Assembly: GCF_000226095.1 (NCBI RefSeq)
Contig: NC_016472.1
Span: forward strand, 9,734,001 to 9,798,000
Reading direction: 5' to 3'
DNA: 64,000 nt
Source of the DNA: Thermothelomyces thermophilus ATCC 42464
Taxonomy: Eukaryota; Ascomycota; Sordariomycetes; Sordariales; Chaetomiaceae
Part shown: in pieces, positions 25,916-39,857 of the stretch
How positions within the stretch are numbered: position 1 is the stretch's first letter
How the letters are laid out: each line of letters starts with the position of its first letter
Made by a program: the position numbers and the translations under genes
The notes under the pieces: model-generated
The model's input: the letters and a program-made list of their open reading frames with translations, nothing else
Told to the model about the DNA's origin: nothing
The model's database searches: none

Positions 25916-28900
25916 TCTAACGGCAATTCTCGTATTCCTAGATTAGTTTGCTAGCTATAGCTTCGAGTTCGCTTTTTAGAAGCTACTAATCGTCCTTTAC
26001 GTCGAATCCGAGCTAACGGACAAGGTATTCTACCTTCGGGTGCTTCTTTCCACGTACCCGGTGGTCGATAATCTTCTCAATCTTCTAGTATTCCTCGCCG
26101 TCAACTAGAATTAGCTATAGTAGAGAAGCGGTCCTTTTAAATAGATCGGGACCTTGTTTAACGCGGTAGAGCTAAGCAATAGATACAACTAGGTGGACTT
26201 TCTAGGATTTAGGAAAATCCAACTTATATACCAGTTTTCCTACCTTCTGTTTAATTTTAAATGGTTCTATCCTCTAGGCTAACTACTTCCTATTAGGTTT
26301 GCTAGGCAGGTAGTAGCCTTTGTATAGGCATAGCCAAATGGTATCTCTAACCTCGAATTCAGTAGGTATATGTCTTTGGTTATACTGTAACTTAGCTAAC
26401 GCTATAGCTTGGTCGATCATTTCGCTAGCTTTGGCCTAGTATTGCTTATATAGGATTTCCAAAGCTTCTTATCTACTAGATTTGGCGGTCCTCTTGCTTA
26501 GGATATCTAGAACCAAGTATAGCTTGAACCTATATACTAGCTTGTTCGGTGACCTTCTAATGCTAGTAACTAGTATATTATTAAGATAGTACTATAAGGT
26601 AGGAAGGATTTCGACCTATAAGCGGTTAGAATTAGCCGTAAAGTTCATTCTAAGTACAATTTCTACTGTCTAGTTCGTTCGTTCGTTCGGACTAACCGTT
26701 AGTCTATAGGTAGTAGGCTATAGAAAACAACAGTTTAGTTCCTAGTAGTAAGAATATCTCCTTCTATAGGTCGGATATAAACTTAGGGTTACAATCGCTA
26801 ATGATCTAGACAGGTATGCCCTAGTTAGTAAATATCTAGGTCCTTAGAAGAACGGTTGCCTATTCCTTAGCTATATATATCTAGCGGCTTACTATAAGTA
26901 GCTTCTTCTTATTAAACTTATATATTACGGTATAGAGTATATTTACTGATATATAGCCTTTAAGTAACCAGAGGGTTCTAACGGTCGGTGCTAGTGGCAA
27001 GTTAGTAATAAAGTCTATAGCTACCATATAATATAGTGTCGGCTAGGTCCGAATTAGCTAGAGTTCCCCTAGTAGTAGGTTCTAGTTAGTCAAGTTTGCC
27101 TAGTATACCTTATAGTACTATACAAACTTTAAGACTTTCTAAGCCTTTTTATAGAAATAGATAGCTATAAGCTCGTTTATTATCTTATTTTTACCGAAAT
27201 GGTATATATTATTATAAACGATTTGAAGGATTAGGTTAATGTAGCTTTCCGGTAGGCAAAGTCTCCTAGTACTATCGAAGTCAATATAGAAAAGTAGCCT
27301 ATTCGTTAATTCGAACGGTTCTACAGGCAGTTTTGGCCGTCTATGTTTTCTAACTTTGTTCTAGTTATCTCTAACTAGGTCCTTCTCGCTTTCGTAGAGT
27401 ATATGGTAAATTGGTCCGTACTTACAGTCCTTAGGATAGCTAGTAATGATCTTAGCCCTAAACTTGTCATTAAGTACTAGTTCTATGATAGTCGTGTCTG
27501 CTATAAAGATATCCTTATCTTGTTACTTGCTCTAAATATCTTTAAGTTCGTTAGCTAGGCTATCCTTAACCTTTAGGTCCTCCTATTCCTATATAGGCAA
27601 TCTTAATAGTATATCGGGTACGACATTTAAGGTTCCTAAGATATAAAAGATGTTAAGGTTGAATCTAGATAGGTAATTAGTAGTATTGGCTAGTTTACGA
27701 TTAGCCTTAGTTAGATCTATCATGATTAGGGATATATACTTTATAATCCCTTTTATAGGAGCATGGTTAGTAAGGACATTAACTAGATACCTATTCGATT
27801 AGACCATCTTTCTAAGCTTCCTAATCACCTAGACAAGCACGGCAATCTCTACCTCGGTGGATCTATAGCGTTTTTCTACGTTAATAGTCACTTATAATAT
27901 AAATAGAATAGGCTATACCTTACTTATAGGAATATCCCTACTAGGAATTTTCTCTCTATCCTAGTCGCCCTTAAGTTAGAAGGTAATAACACTATAGCCG
28001 TCATAGTAGGCATCTAACTTTAGAAATAATAGCTTTTCTAGGCGGTAATGATAGAGAAACTCCTAGTTATATAAGTGCTCCTATAGTAGCTAGAAAGATT
28101 CGAGTTCCTCCTTAGTTAGGGTGAATTTGACAGTAAATGTGACTGCTTTCCAGGTACGTTTAGCTTTCCTAGGGTTTAATTTTCCTTCCTTCCGGGCTGT
28201 TACTATTAATACCGTCTTCCGGGCTTAGAGTGGCCTTACTTTAGCATCAAACTATAGAATGCCTTTCCTAAGCTATCTGGCTATTCTAAGGTAATACTCT
28301 AAGCTATCAAGAGTATCTAGAAACTTTAGCTTCTTAAAGGCAGTAATACGGTCGTCGGTTTTAGTAATGCTTTTGCTATTTATAATATATCTAAGGAGTC
28401 TTATAGCTAGGTAATCTATAAAGGATTTAGCTATGCTAATATGGATATAGGTCTTATCAAGGATTTTATAAATAGTACGTAGGTATTGTAGATATTCCTC
28501 CTCTATTCTACTAAAGATAATGATATTATTAATATATACCCTAACGAAATAGCGGTATTTAAGAAAAAGTCTATCTATATAACGTTATATAAATGTAGGT
28601 ACGTTTTTAAAACCTATAAGTACTACGTTAGATTTTTCTAAACCACGGTGGCTTATAACTACCATATAGTTACTATACTCTTTGGTAACTAGCAACTAGT
28701 AGAAGAATCCTAAGGCGTCTAGGGCTATAAAGAACTTGTTACTAACTATAGCGGCTATAATATCGTCCTAGTTAGGCAAGGGGTAAACATCTAGAACCGT
28801 AATTATATTCAATAGTTATAGGTCGACTATACTTTGGCTCTTCTTAACCTCTACTCCTAGCTTTTCGGTAACCTTCCTCTATAAAATGAATACTAGGTAC

Positions 28901-31631
28901 GTAATAGGGGTTAGTTTATCTATAAAAGTAAATCTACTAAATACCTAGAGCTAGTCGTAATATTTATCTAGAGCCTTATAGTCTTTAAGCCCTATTAGGT
29001 ATAGTCTGACTATATAGACTTACTTTTGCTAACCGTTAACTAGGTTAATTCGTATTTTCTAGTTTTCTAGCATTAGTACGATTCCCCTATCGTAGTAAAG
29101 GTCATATCTATCTAGAAGTTCCTTTATCTTAAGCACGAACTTAGGATTTATATTAGTAATACTAACGCTATTCTTGCTTTTGATGGCTAGGATGTCGTTA
29201 GGTTTCTTGATATTATAAGATAGGGTATGAAAGTTAACTCTATTTGGCGGCTAAAGATCCTAGCCATTGTCACTAATATCTTCTTAGTAGTATGCTTACT
29301 AGGCCTCTTCTAGCTTTTCCTTTAGCTCCTGCTTAGTAATTCCTTCCTAGACCTTAGTCTATATATCCTCTATATTTACTTATATTGACCTAGGTAGTAG
29401 TATCCTCCCTATAGTATTCCAAGAGGTAGCTAATCTTGTCTCCTTTCTAGATGACTACAGAGACATTAGTATCATTTCTAATAATAGTTACTAGGGGTAT
29501 ATACTAATTAACTATAGCATCCTAGACTCTATCTCGGCTAGTGGTAAAGTAGAAGTACTTGCCCTCTAGGACGTTATTAGGTAATGGTATAAAGTAAGTC
29601 TTGACTATCTAGGTAAAGTATATAGAAATAATAGTATACTAGATAGTAGTAACCTTCCAAGAGATAGGCTTAGGGTTCTTCCTTATAATGTCCCTACAGA
29701 CCTTTATATTCGCTAGCAATCTAAAGGTATAGATGCCTTTAATAAAGTTGATCTTAATACTATAAGCTATTATAAAGTCGGTGCTTAAGAGTATTTTTAG
29801 AGTAAGTTCGTCGATAATATTAGCTATAACGTGGATATATCCGTTGATTAGCATGTTCCTAGCCTCCCCTAGGATATAAAAGTCAAATTCGACCTATTTA
29901 CTAATCCTAGTCTTTAAATTAACTCCCTTAAAGGTATAGAGTTCGCCTTTAATCTATTAAAGATTCTTTGCCTATTAGGTAATCTATATCTAGTTAACTA
30001 GGTTAATTAAACTGCCCATATCGAAATAGATGTCTATAGTTTGATCTCCTAGGTTAGCTCGAACTAGAATATATAGGTAAGACGTTTTTCTTGGCTAGTA
30101 GAAGGGTATTTCCGTACTTAGGTTAGCTTCTACCACTTGGCTAGGTTCGAAGGAGAGGAGTACGGTTTCCTGTTTCTATTCCTTAGGCAGTTTTAATAGT
30201 ATAGTCGCTCCTTCTGTAAAGTCCTATTCTACCTAGGGAAGGTCTTCCTTCCTTAGCCGTTCTAGTAATCGTAGTTTCTTCTTGTAATTCCAGTATAAGT
30301 GATAGTATAGCGCTCCTTAGCTTATAAATGACTATCTATAGAGCCCATAGATATTACTATCTTCCTAGATATAGTCTTCCTTAATAGTGCTAAGGAAGTA
30401 CGCCTTTCTATTACTACTATCTCTATTAGTCTCGGATTTATAGTCACTAATTAGGAGATAACGAGTAGCTTTAAGCTCCTTATATTTGGCTTTAGCTTTC
30501 TTATCCTTATTAGATATTATTATAGTATTATAATAGTAGTAGGTACTATCCTTATTAATATGCTTCTAGCTATAGCGATGGAACCGTTAGAAACAAGGAT
30601 TCTATTTGCTATATCTGCCCTTCTCCTAGGCTCTACTACCTTAGGAACGGTTACCTTTGCCTTAATTATTATAGTCTTTTAGGTAAGGCTCCTAGTTATA
30701 GCCTTAGTATTACTCCCCTTACGGAAGATACTTACGTTTCTATTCCTCTCTTTGCCTATAGCGGTTAGACTAGTACTATTGGCCTTAATTACCTTATCTT
30801 AGCTTAGTATATAACTAATTAGCTTAATCTTTAAGGCTACTATTGCTATCACTACTACTTAGTCTATTAGATATATTCTTAACGTTAAATATAACGGCTT
30901 TCTATACCCTCCTTTTAGCTTTAAGCTCCTTAGATAGTACCTCCTGCTTTTTAGTAATATAAAGGAGGTATTAGTTAAAAGTGTCCGTTTCCTATAGCTT
31001 AGGATAGAGCTTATAGAGTATTAGGGTTATCACTAATCAAAGTCTAGTTAAAAGCTAATAGTTTGTCTTATCTCCCTAGACTTAGGTATAACAGAAAAGG
31101 TCTATTACAAATTCGTAGATTAATTTATCTACTATAAGGTTATCCTTAGTATAGCTATTCTAAACTAGCTATTAGCCTGCCTAATTAAACTAGATACTAA
31201 ACTGTTCCTTAATCTTTTAGAGCTATATCTTTATACTTAAGTAAAGAGTCTCCTTCTTAATAGATAATAGTTACTATTTATACTACTATAGAGCTAACTT
31301 ATGGAATAACACCTGTAGGTTATTCTATAAGAGGAGTTCCTTAGAGACGTTTCCCCTAACTATATTATAAATATACTTGATCTAGAGGTTGACATTTATA
31401 TAATAATAGATCTTCTTATAATAGAAGATTAGCTAGCTATTAGTAATCTTTTAGATAGTATCTAGCCAAAGTAACCTAATATTAGTAATCTTCTATACTT
31501 AGTTAGTAGCCGGTTATAGTAGTATATATACTAGGTATAGCTAAAGGGAACTAATATCTATTAATTTAGTTATAGTATTCTATAAAAGTCTAACTATAGT
31601 CTATTAGAGCAATCTTATAATTATCTCCTTA
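25916..31631 (-). pseudogene. Pol and 3' gag of element D (protease, RT, RNase H, integrase, chromodomain-like tail)
   Basis: Minus-strand reading through stops gives, in order: a gag end with a degraded zinc knuckle near 30560-30640; an aspartyl protease near 29640-30000, with the surviving segment KILLSTDFIIAYS inside the open stretch 29639-29854; reverse transcriptase with YINNIIIFSR at about 28502-28556; RNase H around 27900-28250; integrase roughly 26300-27600; and a tail near 25930-26110 resembling a chromodomain (KIEKIIDHRVRGKK then VEYLVRQLG). This is the Ty3 order. It is a different family from A, B and C, since its LTR and pol differ. The 5' side is cut at 31631 by copy C. Confidence 0.7.
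31627..31631. repeat. Target-site duplication of copy C, left copy (CCTTA)
   Basis: CCTTA directly abuts the LTR at 31632 and is repeated exactly at 39242-39246 after the other LTR. It fixes the LTR edges and shows that C entered the gag region of D intact. Confidence 0.88.
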
Positions 31632-32083
31632 TATGACGAACCCAACTCAGACTGCTTCTAAAAGGGTCCAGACGGAGGTAGGTTGAGCAGGACAAGCAGG
31701 CAGGTCGTCTAAGGGATTCGGTGAAGCCAAAGGGTTCACAACAACACTTAGAGTTATCTCTTACAGTAATTAGCAATGCTTGGTATAAGTACTATGATTG
31801 TGATTGTTACCACTGGTGAACTCCCAGAGTCCACTATAACGAGTGACTATTTACATGTATATATACTCTTCCTGATCGCTTATAGCCTTCTTCGATCCTA
31901 TCCTTGGATCGCCTTTGGTAGCTAGCTATCCTCTGCTATCTTTCCCCTTTTGGCAATTGTTCGCTCGTGGTAGCCTACGCTCCCTAGCGATCCGTGTCAG
32001 CCTCGCTTCGTGCCCTTCTTGATTAGTGGCTTATTCGGCTTGCTACACCCTACCGGGTCGTGGTATATGGTTAGCTCGTGATA
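31632..32083 (-). repeat. 3' LTR of copy C
   Basis: 452 bp, minus strand from TATCACGAGC (start TG changed to TA) at 32083 to GTTCGTCATA at 31632. Paired with 38790-39241. Confidence 0.88.
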
Positions 32084-35000
32084 TAATGCCCCCTCTTTAG
32101 GGCTTTCGACCTAAAAGCTTCTTATGACTTGTTTTAAATACTACTAATATCCCCTTTCTCAATAGGTAACGTCCTTCTTCTACTAACCTCCTTTTGTTAT
32201 AGCTAATCGTATTCCTAGGAATCGTCACGATCTTAAGCGCGAACGATATACTATTATGATTAAGATCAAGCAAGAGGGTTATAAAGTCGCTATACCTTAC
32301 AAGTATTATTAGAATACGAAGCTATAGAAGCGTTATATGATAATAGAAGGTTTAAACAAGTGTTAAAATTATATTCATATAGGCAAGAAGTATAATAGTC
32401 CGAACGTCACAAATACCTATAGGTTCCTTGTAGTTTTCCTTTATAGTCTTAGGTTACTAACTGTCTTAGTCCTTTCGAATTTGTCAGAGCAGGAGAAGGT
32501 TTTAAAAGAGATTACCAAGACCAAGGCGCTACTTGCTTAGACGCTAAGCCATTTAAGTCGATTACATCGTTTATAGCAATCTCTATACGATTATAGTACC
32601 GAAGTTTTTCGTCGTGGTATAGCTCGTCTAGAGGAAGAGGAAGAACTAGATACTCCTCTGCCAATGTTAGAGACGCAGACCTTCACAGGTTAGGCTTAGG
32701 CATTAGATACTTTTGACGTGCTTGATTAGGAGTTAATCGGGTTAGATCCTAGTCCTAATTCTAGCAGGTTCCCCTCTTTTTCTGTTAGGGAATAGGCTTT
32801 AGAGCCGGTTCTTATAGCTAGTTAGGATTCTACTAGTAGAACTACTCTAGCTTCTTAGGGTAGTTTAAATTCTTAACTAGTTCCTATAAGTTATCTTCTA
32901 GTCTAAAATCAAGCTATTTAACTAGGTACTATAGTTCTCTATTGATAATATATAAATCTAGAATTTCTTCGATGTCCTATTCTTCTTCCTCGTCCTCTAC
33001 TTTGATGTATATAGCAACCTTAGCGCTCTTTGGTACTAGTTCGAGAATTGAAATATGAAAAACATCCGTCTGTAGTCGTATAGATGACGGTAATGATAGT
33101 CGGTAGTTAGATGTCGAAATTTGTTCTTTGATAACGAAGGGTCTGACTTTCTTAAAGTCTAGCTTCGTGCTTAGTCATTTAGTTTATAAGTTCTATATAA
33201 TTAAGTAGACTTTGTCTTCCCTCTCTAGGCAAGGTCCCTCGAGCCTATGTTTATCGTAGTAGTTCTTTATTCTAGTTCTAATAAACTCGAGTTCCTTTTT
33301 AAGCTTTTTATATAGTACGTACATTTGTTCTACTTTGACTACTACTCTCGGCACTATGACCTCTAGTCCTTGCCTAAGGTCTACTTTATATCTATAGTTT
33401 GCGAAGAATAGTATAACTTTAGTCGTTTCTATCGGCATCGTATTATAGGCAAGTTATACTGTTGGTAATAGTATAACCTAGTCGTTTTGCTAATAGTTAA
33501 CGTAAGAATGGAGATACTATTCGACAACTTGGTTTAGTCGCTCTATTTGTCCGTCAGTCTGTAGGTAATATGCTATTAATAGCTTGCTATTAACGCCTAA
33601 TCGTTACATTAATGCTTACTAGAACTTCGATACGAACTTCGTATCTCTATCGGTGATCTATTCTTGTAGCCAAGCATATACTAATGTAACTTGCCAATAG
33701 ATTACGTCTACTAACTGTTCTACTATCTAGGACTCCTTATAGGGAAAGAAGTATACCTACTTAGTCAGGCGATCTACTATAGTAAGAATACTATCGTAGG
33801 TCACTCCTATAGCTATGTCCTTAGATTCTAGCAGCTTCGTAATAAAGTCTATTATAACTAAACTCTATAGTTTGTTAGCTATTAGTAGTAGCTAAAGTAG
33901 CCTATATAGCTTATATTGTGCCGTTTTACTCCAATTACAGATATCATAGTTCTATACAATTTCCTTAACTTATACCGTTAACTATAGAAAGTCGTAGTGT
34001 TTCTTAACTTGTATAACAGTCTTTGTAACTCCTTTATATCCTCCGAGTTTTGACTTGTAGAGTTCTCAAATCATTTGTAGCTATTGATCTTTGTCATAGA
34101 TATATGCTTTGCCTCGGTACCAGAGTTTTCTATCTTTTTCTTCCACTCCATTAGGTACTAGTGGTCTAGGTACTACTTGATACTATGTCTTGTTGATCCT
34201 TTCTTCTTAAAAGATTATATAGCATTCTAGGAACGAGTCGAGTAGATCATCTTCCACGGGTGTCTGCATCTTGTGATGTAGCGTTCTGTCTGTCCGTTCC
34301 TTGAATAACGGTAGTATTGTTCCCGTTCGTCCTTCCGTGTAATCCGTTTGTCAACTTAAGATGTCTGCTTATACGTTCTCTTTGCCCTTCTTATAGTAGA
34401 TCTTAAAGTTAAATTCTATAAGGAATTCTACCTATTGTATTTATCATCTATTAAGTTCCTTTGTTATTATAAAGTATCGTAAATTCTTATAATTTGTATA
34501 TACTTATACTAGTTTAATTATACTACTAAGGTATAGTTACTATTCCTTAAAAGCTTCGACAATTGCAAGTAGTTCCTTATTATAGATTAGATAATTAAGA
34601 TATAGTCTATCGAGCTTCTTTAAAAAGAAGGCTATAAGATATAGCTTCCCTTATCTATCTCGTTATCCCAATTGTCCTCCGATGGCGTAATCTAAAGTGT
34701 CTATTTCTACCTCAAATGGCTTCTTAGGGTCTAGTAGTACTAGTACTAGGTCTTTAGTAATAGCGTTCTAGATCTATATAAATGCTTACTTATATTATTC
34801 TTCCTATTGGAATTTAGCATTCTTCTTGGTAAGTTCGTATAAAGGTCGTACGATCGCTCTAAAGTTCCTAATGAACATCCGGTAGAAGTTTGCAAATCCG
34901 ATGAAGCTTTGTACTTCCGTAACTGACGTCGGTCGTAGCTAATTCTTAATAGCTTTAACCTTTAAAGGTTCTATCCGGATTTGTCCTAGGGATATCTTAT

Positions 35001-38000
35001 ATCCTAGAAATACCGTTTTCCTAATGTAGAATTTACTCTTTTCCTTATTAACTAATAGCTTGTACACGTATAGCATGTCTAGCACTACTTTTATATACTT
35101 CCGGTATTTATCTATCATCTTAGAGAAGATAAGTATGTTATCAAGATAATATACCACAAATTTATCGAGAAAGGGTCGGATAGCTTAATTAATCAGGGCT
35201 TAGAACGTTACTAGCGCGTTTGTAAGTCCAAATAGCATAACAAGGTACTTATAATAGCTATAAGGTATCCTAAAGGCCATTTTCCACTCGTTGCCTTCTT
35301 TGATCTGTATATAGTTATAGGCCGATAGCAAGTTAAGACGCGTGAAATATTAGGCTCCTGCCAACTAATCTCGGAGCTATAAGATTAGCGGTAATAGGTA
35401 TCGGTTTTTCACGGTCTGTTTATTAAGTTACTAATAGTCGACATATAACCATAGCTTTCTGTCTTTCTTAGGCATAAACAGGATTAGGTAGCCTACTAGC
35501 GATGTCAACAGGCAGATATATCCTCTTCGAAGGTTCTCCTCTAAATATTACTTAAGTTCTTTATTCTATATCTAGCTTATATAGTAGATCTTGAAGAACT
35601 TTAGTCGTGCTCCTTCTTTGAGCTTGATCTTGTAATCCTATAGGCCGTATTTTAGTAGTCCTTCTAGATGTTTCGGTTCAAATGCTAGGTGTCCTTTATA
35701 TTCCTTTGGTACTTCTCTAGTCTTGTCTTGTCTCTTGGTTTTCTAGTAATATACGAACTTGATTCTATCTATAGCAATGCTAGCGATTTCTCCTGTCTTA
35801 ACCTACTACTCCTATTATAGTACTCTGTATTCGTCAATAGAGAGAACAGCTATTAGCGATTTAGCTCGTTCCTCCTATCGTGATACTGATGTCGTTGTAC
35901 TGCCTCTTCTAGAGTCCGTAGTAGTCTGTCTACCACTGTCTGTCTCTTACGGTAGATCCGTAAGATATGCCTTTCCCTAAGTATTGTCTGCTCGCGATCC
36001 TTACGCGCTCCCTATCTTGCTAGTCGAATACGACTCCATTTAGGGTTATAGGTGGCTACCATTCTTCTAGCTAATGTCTAGGTTATAGTCTTTATACTAT
36101 AGTAACCCTAATATTATATCTTTATCATTACCTATATCTATAATACTAAATATGACTACTATAGTCTTCCCTACTATAGTGATGTCGATTAGTTTAGTTT
36201 CCCTATATACCTATTACATTAGAAATAGCCCTTTAACTATACCGTGCTTCTACTTCATTCTCTAGGGTATCTATAGCTAATTTACAAGTATCGGCAAAAT
36301 CAGATTCATCTCTACTCTACTATCTACTAGTACGAGCATTTTATACTATTTCTACTGTGCTGTTATCTACAATTGCTTATCTTGCCGCCGTCGTCCAAAG
36401 ATTATAGCAATTTCCTATATTTCTGCCAGGAGGTCTCGATATAGTGGTCTCTTATACTAGTCCCTCCTATACTACGCTACTACTCGCCGCTATATAGGCG
36501 TTAATGGTTTCTAGGCCCTTTGAAGGGCCTTGACCCGTTTCCTAGGTTAGTACTAACCTCTTTAGTTATTTAGCTAATAGTAGCTTTATTAATTATGCTC
36601 ATTTCTGTAAGCTATTAAGTGCTTACGGCTTCTTACTATTAGGTCTGTTCTACTTTCTATCATACGTGCTATAGCTTTATCTAAAGCTCCCGAATTTGCA
36701 ATTTCTTTTCTTCCACGTGATAGAGGCAATCGTTGCTCTAGCATGAGTCCTATATGTCTCGTCTGGTTCCGTAGTACCTAGGCTAGGCTTGTCTTGGAAC
36801 TATTGTAATGCTTTCTAGATCGCGGGCTTCGATCTTCTAAAGCAATTCGGCCGCTCTGTTTCCTATATCGTAAACCCATTCTATAGGGTATAAGCCTCTG
36901 TCCCTGTTTTCCTATTAGGTTGGCTAGTGATTGTTTTCGAATTTGTTGTAGAAGTGATATCGGCATTTGTATGCTATACATTAGAACTAGGGCACTTATG
37001 TATATACCTCGTATCGAAGGTATAGTCATGCGGCATTGCCTAGGAGGTATTAGAATTCTTTCCCAAATCCTTCCCATTATATATAGACTATAGGTACTCT
37101 AGTGCTAATATAAGAGTATTTCTTCTAGTAGCTTTCCCACATATACTCGTCTTTTCCACGGTTCGCGCGTATGAACTAGTATTCTAGGTTCTATATATCG
37201 TTGCTAAGTTACTAATTGTCAAGGTACTTAGTGTAGCTATCGGGCCTATTATATATCATAGGCTATTCTCCTTTAATAGCTTCTATAATATATTAAAGTT
37301 CCCTTATTTCGTCCTTTATCTTATTACTCTACTAGGCAAGTCGAGTTAAGTGCCTATCCCGTTTATATAGTTCCGTGTTAAGTTAGAAAACTTTATTATA
37401 GTACTATTCGATTTATTCCTAGAGGAATAGAGTATTAGGTCTAGGTCTTTTAATTCCTTAGGTATCGGTTATCTACAATCTATCTTAACTCTATATAACT
37501 ATAAAACCCCACTACCTTAAGACTAGGAGAATCGAAGCTAGCGGTACATATTCTCCTACCATATCCTATTCAGCAAGACTTGTCTCTAGGTCTATAGTGA
37601 CTAGTTCGGAGTACGGTGCTTGTTCGTCTTTACCGTTGCCGTCGTGTCCGAGACTATCCGTGTTACTATCCTTATCTTTATAGCTTATAGCCGCTACTTC
37701 GATAACGTCTTTAATAGTTTCGTCAATAGCCGTAATTTCCTTTCTAGGAGCTAGTTTCTATTCTTTCTTTAGGCTTTGGCATTCTTACTTATAGTGCCCT
37801 TTCTTTCTATAGTTATAGTAGGTAACATTAGACTTGTCTTTGGTTATCTTCTTCTAGTCTTGCTTCTATGCTATATCTATATCTATAGCTCTAGGGTATA
37901 TCCTATATAAGGTACTAATATATGCTTGCTTTTTCTTATTATTAGCCTTAACTATAGTTTTATTTATTTGACCTTGTTTCTACTACTCTTATATATAGAG

Positions 38001-38789
38001 TCGATTATCGATCCTAATAGCCTATATAATATATTTATCTAGAGTCTTAGGCTAATTATACTTATATAGCTTGTCTTTGACCTTTTCCTTTAAGCTATTA
38101 TAAAATAGTTATATTAATGCCTTATCGTTAAGCTAAGACTTGAGTATGTCCTATCTAAACTATATAGTATAGGAGGCTACTAACTTAGTCTGTCGGAGAT
38201 TAGCAAGTCTTTCTTACATATAAATCTTCTTATCTTTATCGCTAAAAACCTTTTAAAGCTCTTCTTCAAAATAGTCATAAGATCAAAAGACTACCTACGT
38301 AAATATGTCTTAGTCGTCTTTATCTTCCTTAGTAAGATAATTATTCTATATAGGCTCGAACTATCTAAGTACCTTGCCCTCTAGTCTTGTAGCTACGTAG
38401 AGGACTTTGGCTTTATCGTCTAGAAACTTGTCATTATTAAGCCAGAAGTAGGATCAGAGGTTTGTTAGGAATCCTGTAAGATCCTCCTTAGTTCCTCTAT
38501 ATTTGCTAGGTAGTTCGATCTTGATACGGCTCGCCTTGGCGGTCTCGAGCGCTTCGATTTTGGTGTAGGCCTTGTTAACTAACTTCTACAAGTACTTTTC
38601 GCGATTCTCGAGTTCCTTGATTCGAGCTTAAGCAGCCTTATCTCTCTAGTCCAACTCCTAGATCTGCTACTAGAGTTGACTAAGCTAAGTAAGCAGCTGT
38701 TTAGCCGTGACGTCAGTAGCTATGTCGATATCGAGGTCGAAGTCACCTCCATTCTAAACCATGACAGAACAAAGGGAGTAGTAATAACG

Positions 38790-39241
38790 TATGACGAACC
38801 TAACTCAGATTACTTCTAAAAGGGTCTAGACAGAGGTAGGTTGAGCGGGACAAGTAGGCAGGTCGTCTAAGGGATTTGGTGAAGCTAAAGGGTTTATAAT
38901 AATACTTAGAGTTATCTCTTATAGTAATTAGCAATGCTTAGTATAAGTACTGTGATTGTAATTATTACTACTAGTAAACTCCTAGAGTCTACTATAACGA
39001 GTAACTATTTATATATATATATACTCTTCCTAATCGCTTATAGCCTTCTTTGATCCTGTCCTTGGATTGCCTTTAGTAGCTAGCTATCCTCTGTTATCTT
39101 TCCCCTTTTGGCAATTGTTCGCTTGTGGTAGCCTGCGCTCCCTAGCGATCTGTGTCAGCCTCGCTTCGTGCCCTTCTTGATTAGTGGCTCATTTGGCCTG
39201 CTGCACCCCACCGGGTCGCGGTATATAGTTGGCTTATAACA
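38790..39241 (-). repeat. 5' LTR of copy C
   Basis: 452 bp, minus strand from TGTTATAAGCC at 39241 (RIP form of TGTCACGAGCC) to GTTCGTCATA at 38790. The start is altered at three positions, all transitions, relative to the LTR of copy A. Confidence 0.88.
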
Positions 39242-39246
39242 CCTTA

Positions 39247-39857
39247 GTCAAATCTAATAGTAAGAAGGGAGTATACCCTCTAGTTAAGATATTCCCTACT
39301 AATATTAGTATTATTATTAGTAATCCTTTTATTAGATAGGCCGTTAGCTAAAGGGTTTAAGAAGACCCCTATTAAGGTTTTTCCCTTTCTAGAAGTTCCT
39401 TTAATATATTAGTTATAATTATAATTCAGGTAATTCTAATAGATCTACTTAATACCTAATTACCCTATTAATTTAGACTTACTAGATTTAACTTAGGCCT
39501 TAATATCTCTAATAGCTCTAATAGGCTAATAGGTAAAGTTATCCTTTATAAGGCCGTCTCTAGTAGTATAGTAAATCATTAAGCTAGGCTATTAAGACTT
39601 AGCATTTTTAAGGTCTCTAAAGGTCCCCTAAGTTAGGATTCCTCCTAAACTTATATTTCTAATATAGTTCTTACTTCTAATAATAATAATAATACAATAA
39701 ACACCTAATCTAAAAGCTAGAGAAGGCACTTAATAAAATAGTTTATAAGTCTCTTTGGTATATACTTATTAAGATTCTATAACTCTAGGTAATCTTTATT
39801 AATTAGGTAATCGTTAAAGTCCTATATATAAGTTAAAAAGTTACTAGGAATAAAAAA
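39247..39857 (-). pseudogene. Gag fragment of element D between copy C and the LINE
   Basis: AT-rich, stop-rich sequence of about 610 bp lying exactly between the CCTTA duplication of C and the start of the GC-richer LINE. By position it is the middle of the gag region of D. I cannot assign a domain within it. Confidence 0.5.

Larger units (their letters stand above)
31632..39241 (-). mobile_element. Chromovirus copy C, complete LTR to LTR, RIP-damaged
   Basis: A 7610-bp Ty3-type element of the same family as A and B, with 452-bp LTRs and a perfect 5-bp target duplication. On the minus strand: gag from about 38760 with a zinc-knuckle remnant near 37780-37830 (the run RKKGHYK survives, cysteines lost), RT with YYLDNILIFSK inside the 72-codon stretch 34939-35157, integrase near 33200-34100 (81-codon stretch 33193-33438, containing KVYLII) and a chromodomain remnant near 32880-33010. 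A polypurine tract (AAAGAGGGGGCATTA on the minus strand) abuts the 3' LTR. Short plus-strand frames at 35759-35980 are shadows, as is the 99-codon minus frame at 36778-37077. No intact protein remains. Confidence 0.88.
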
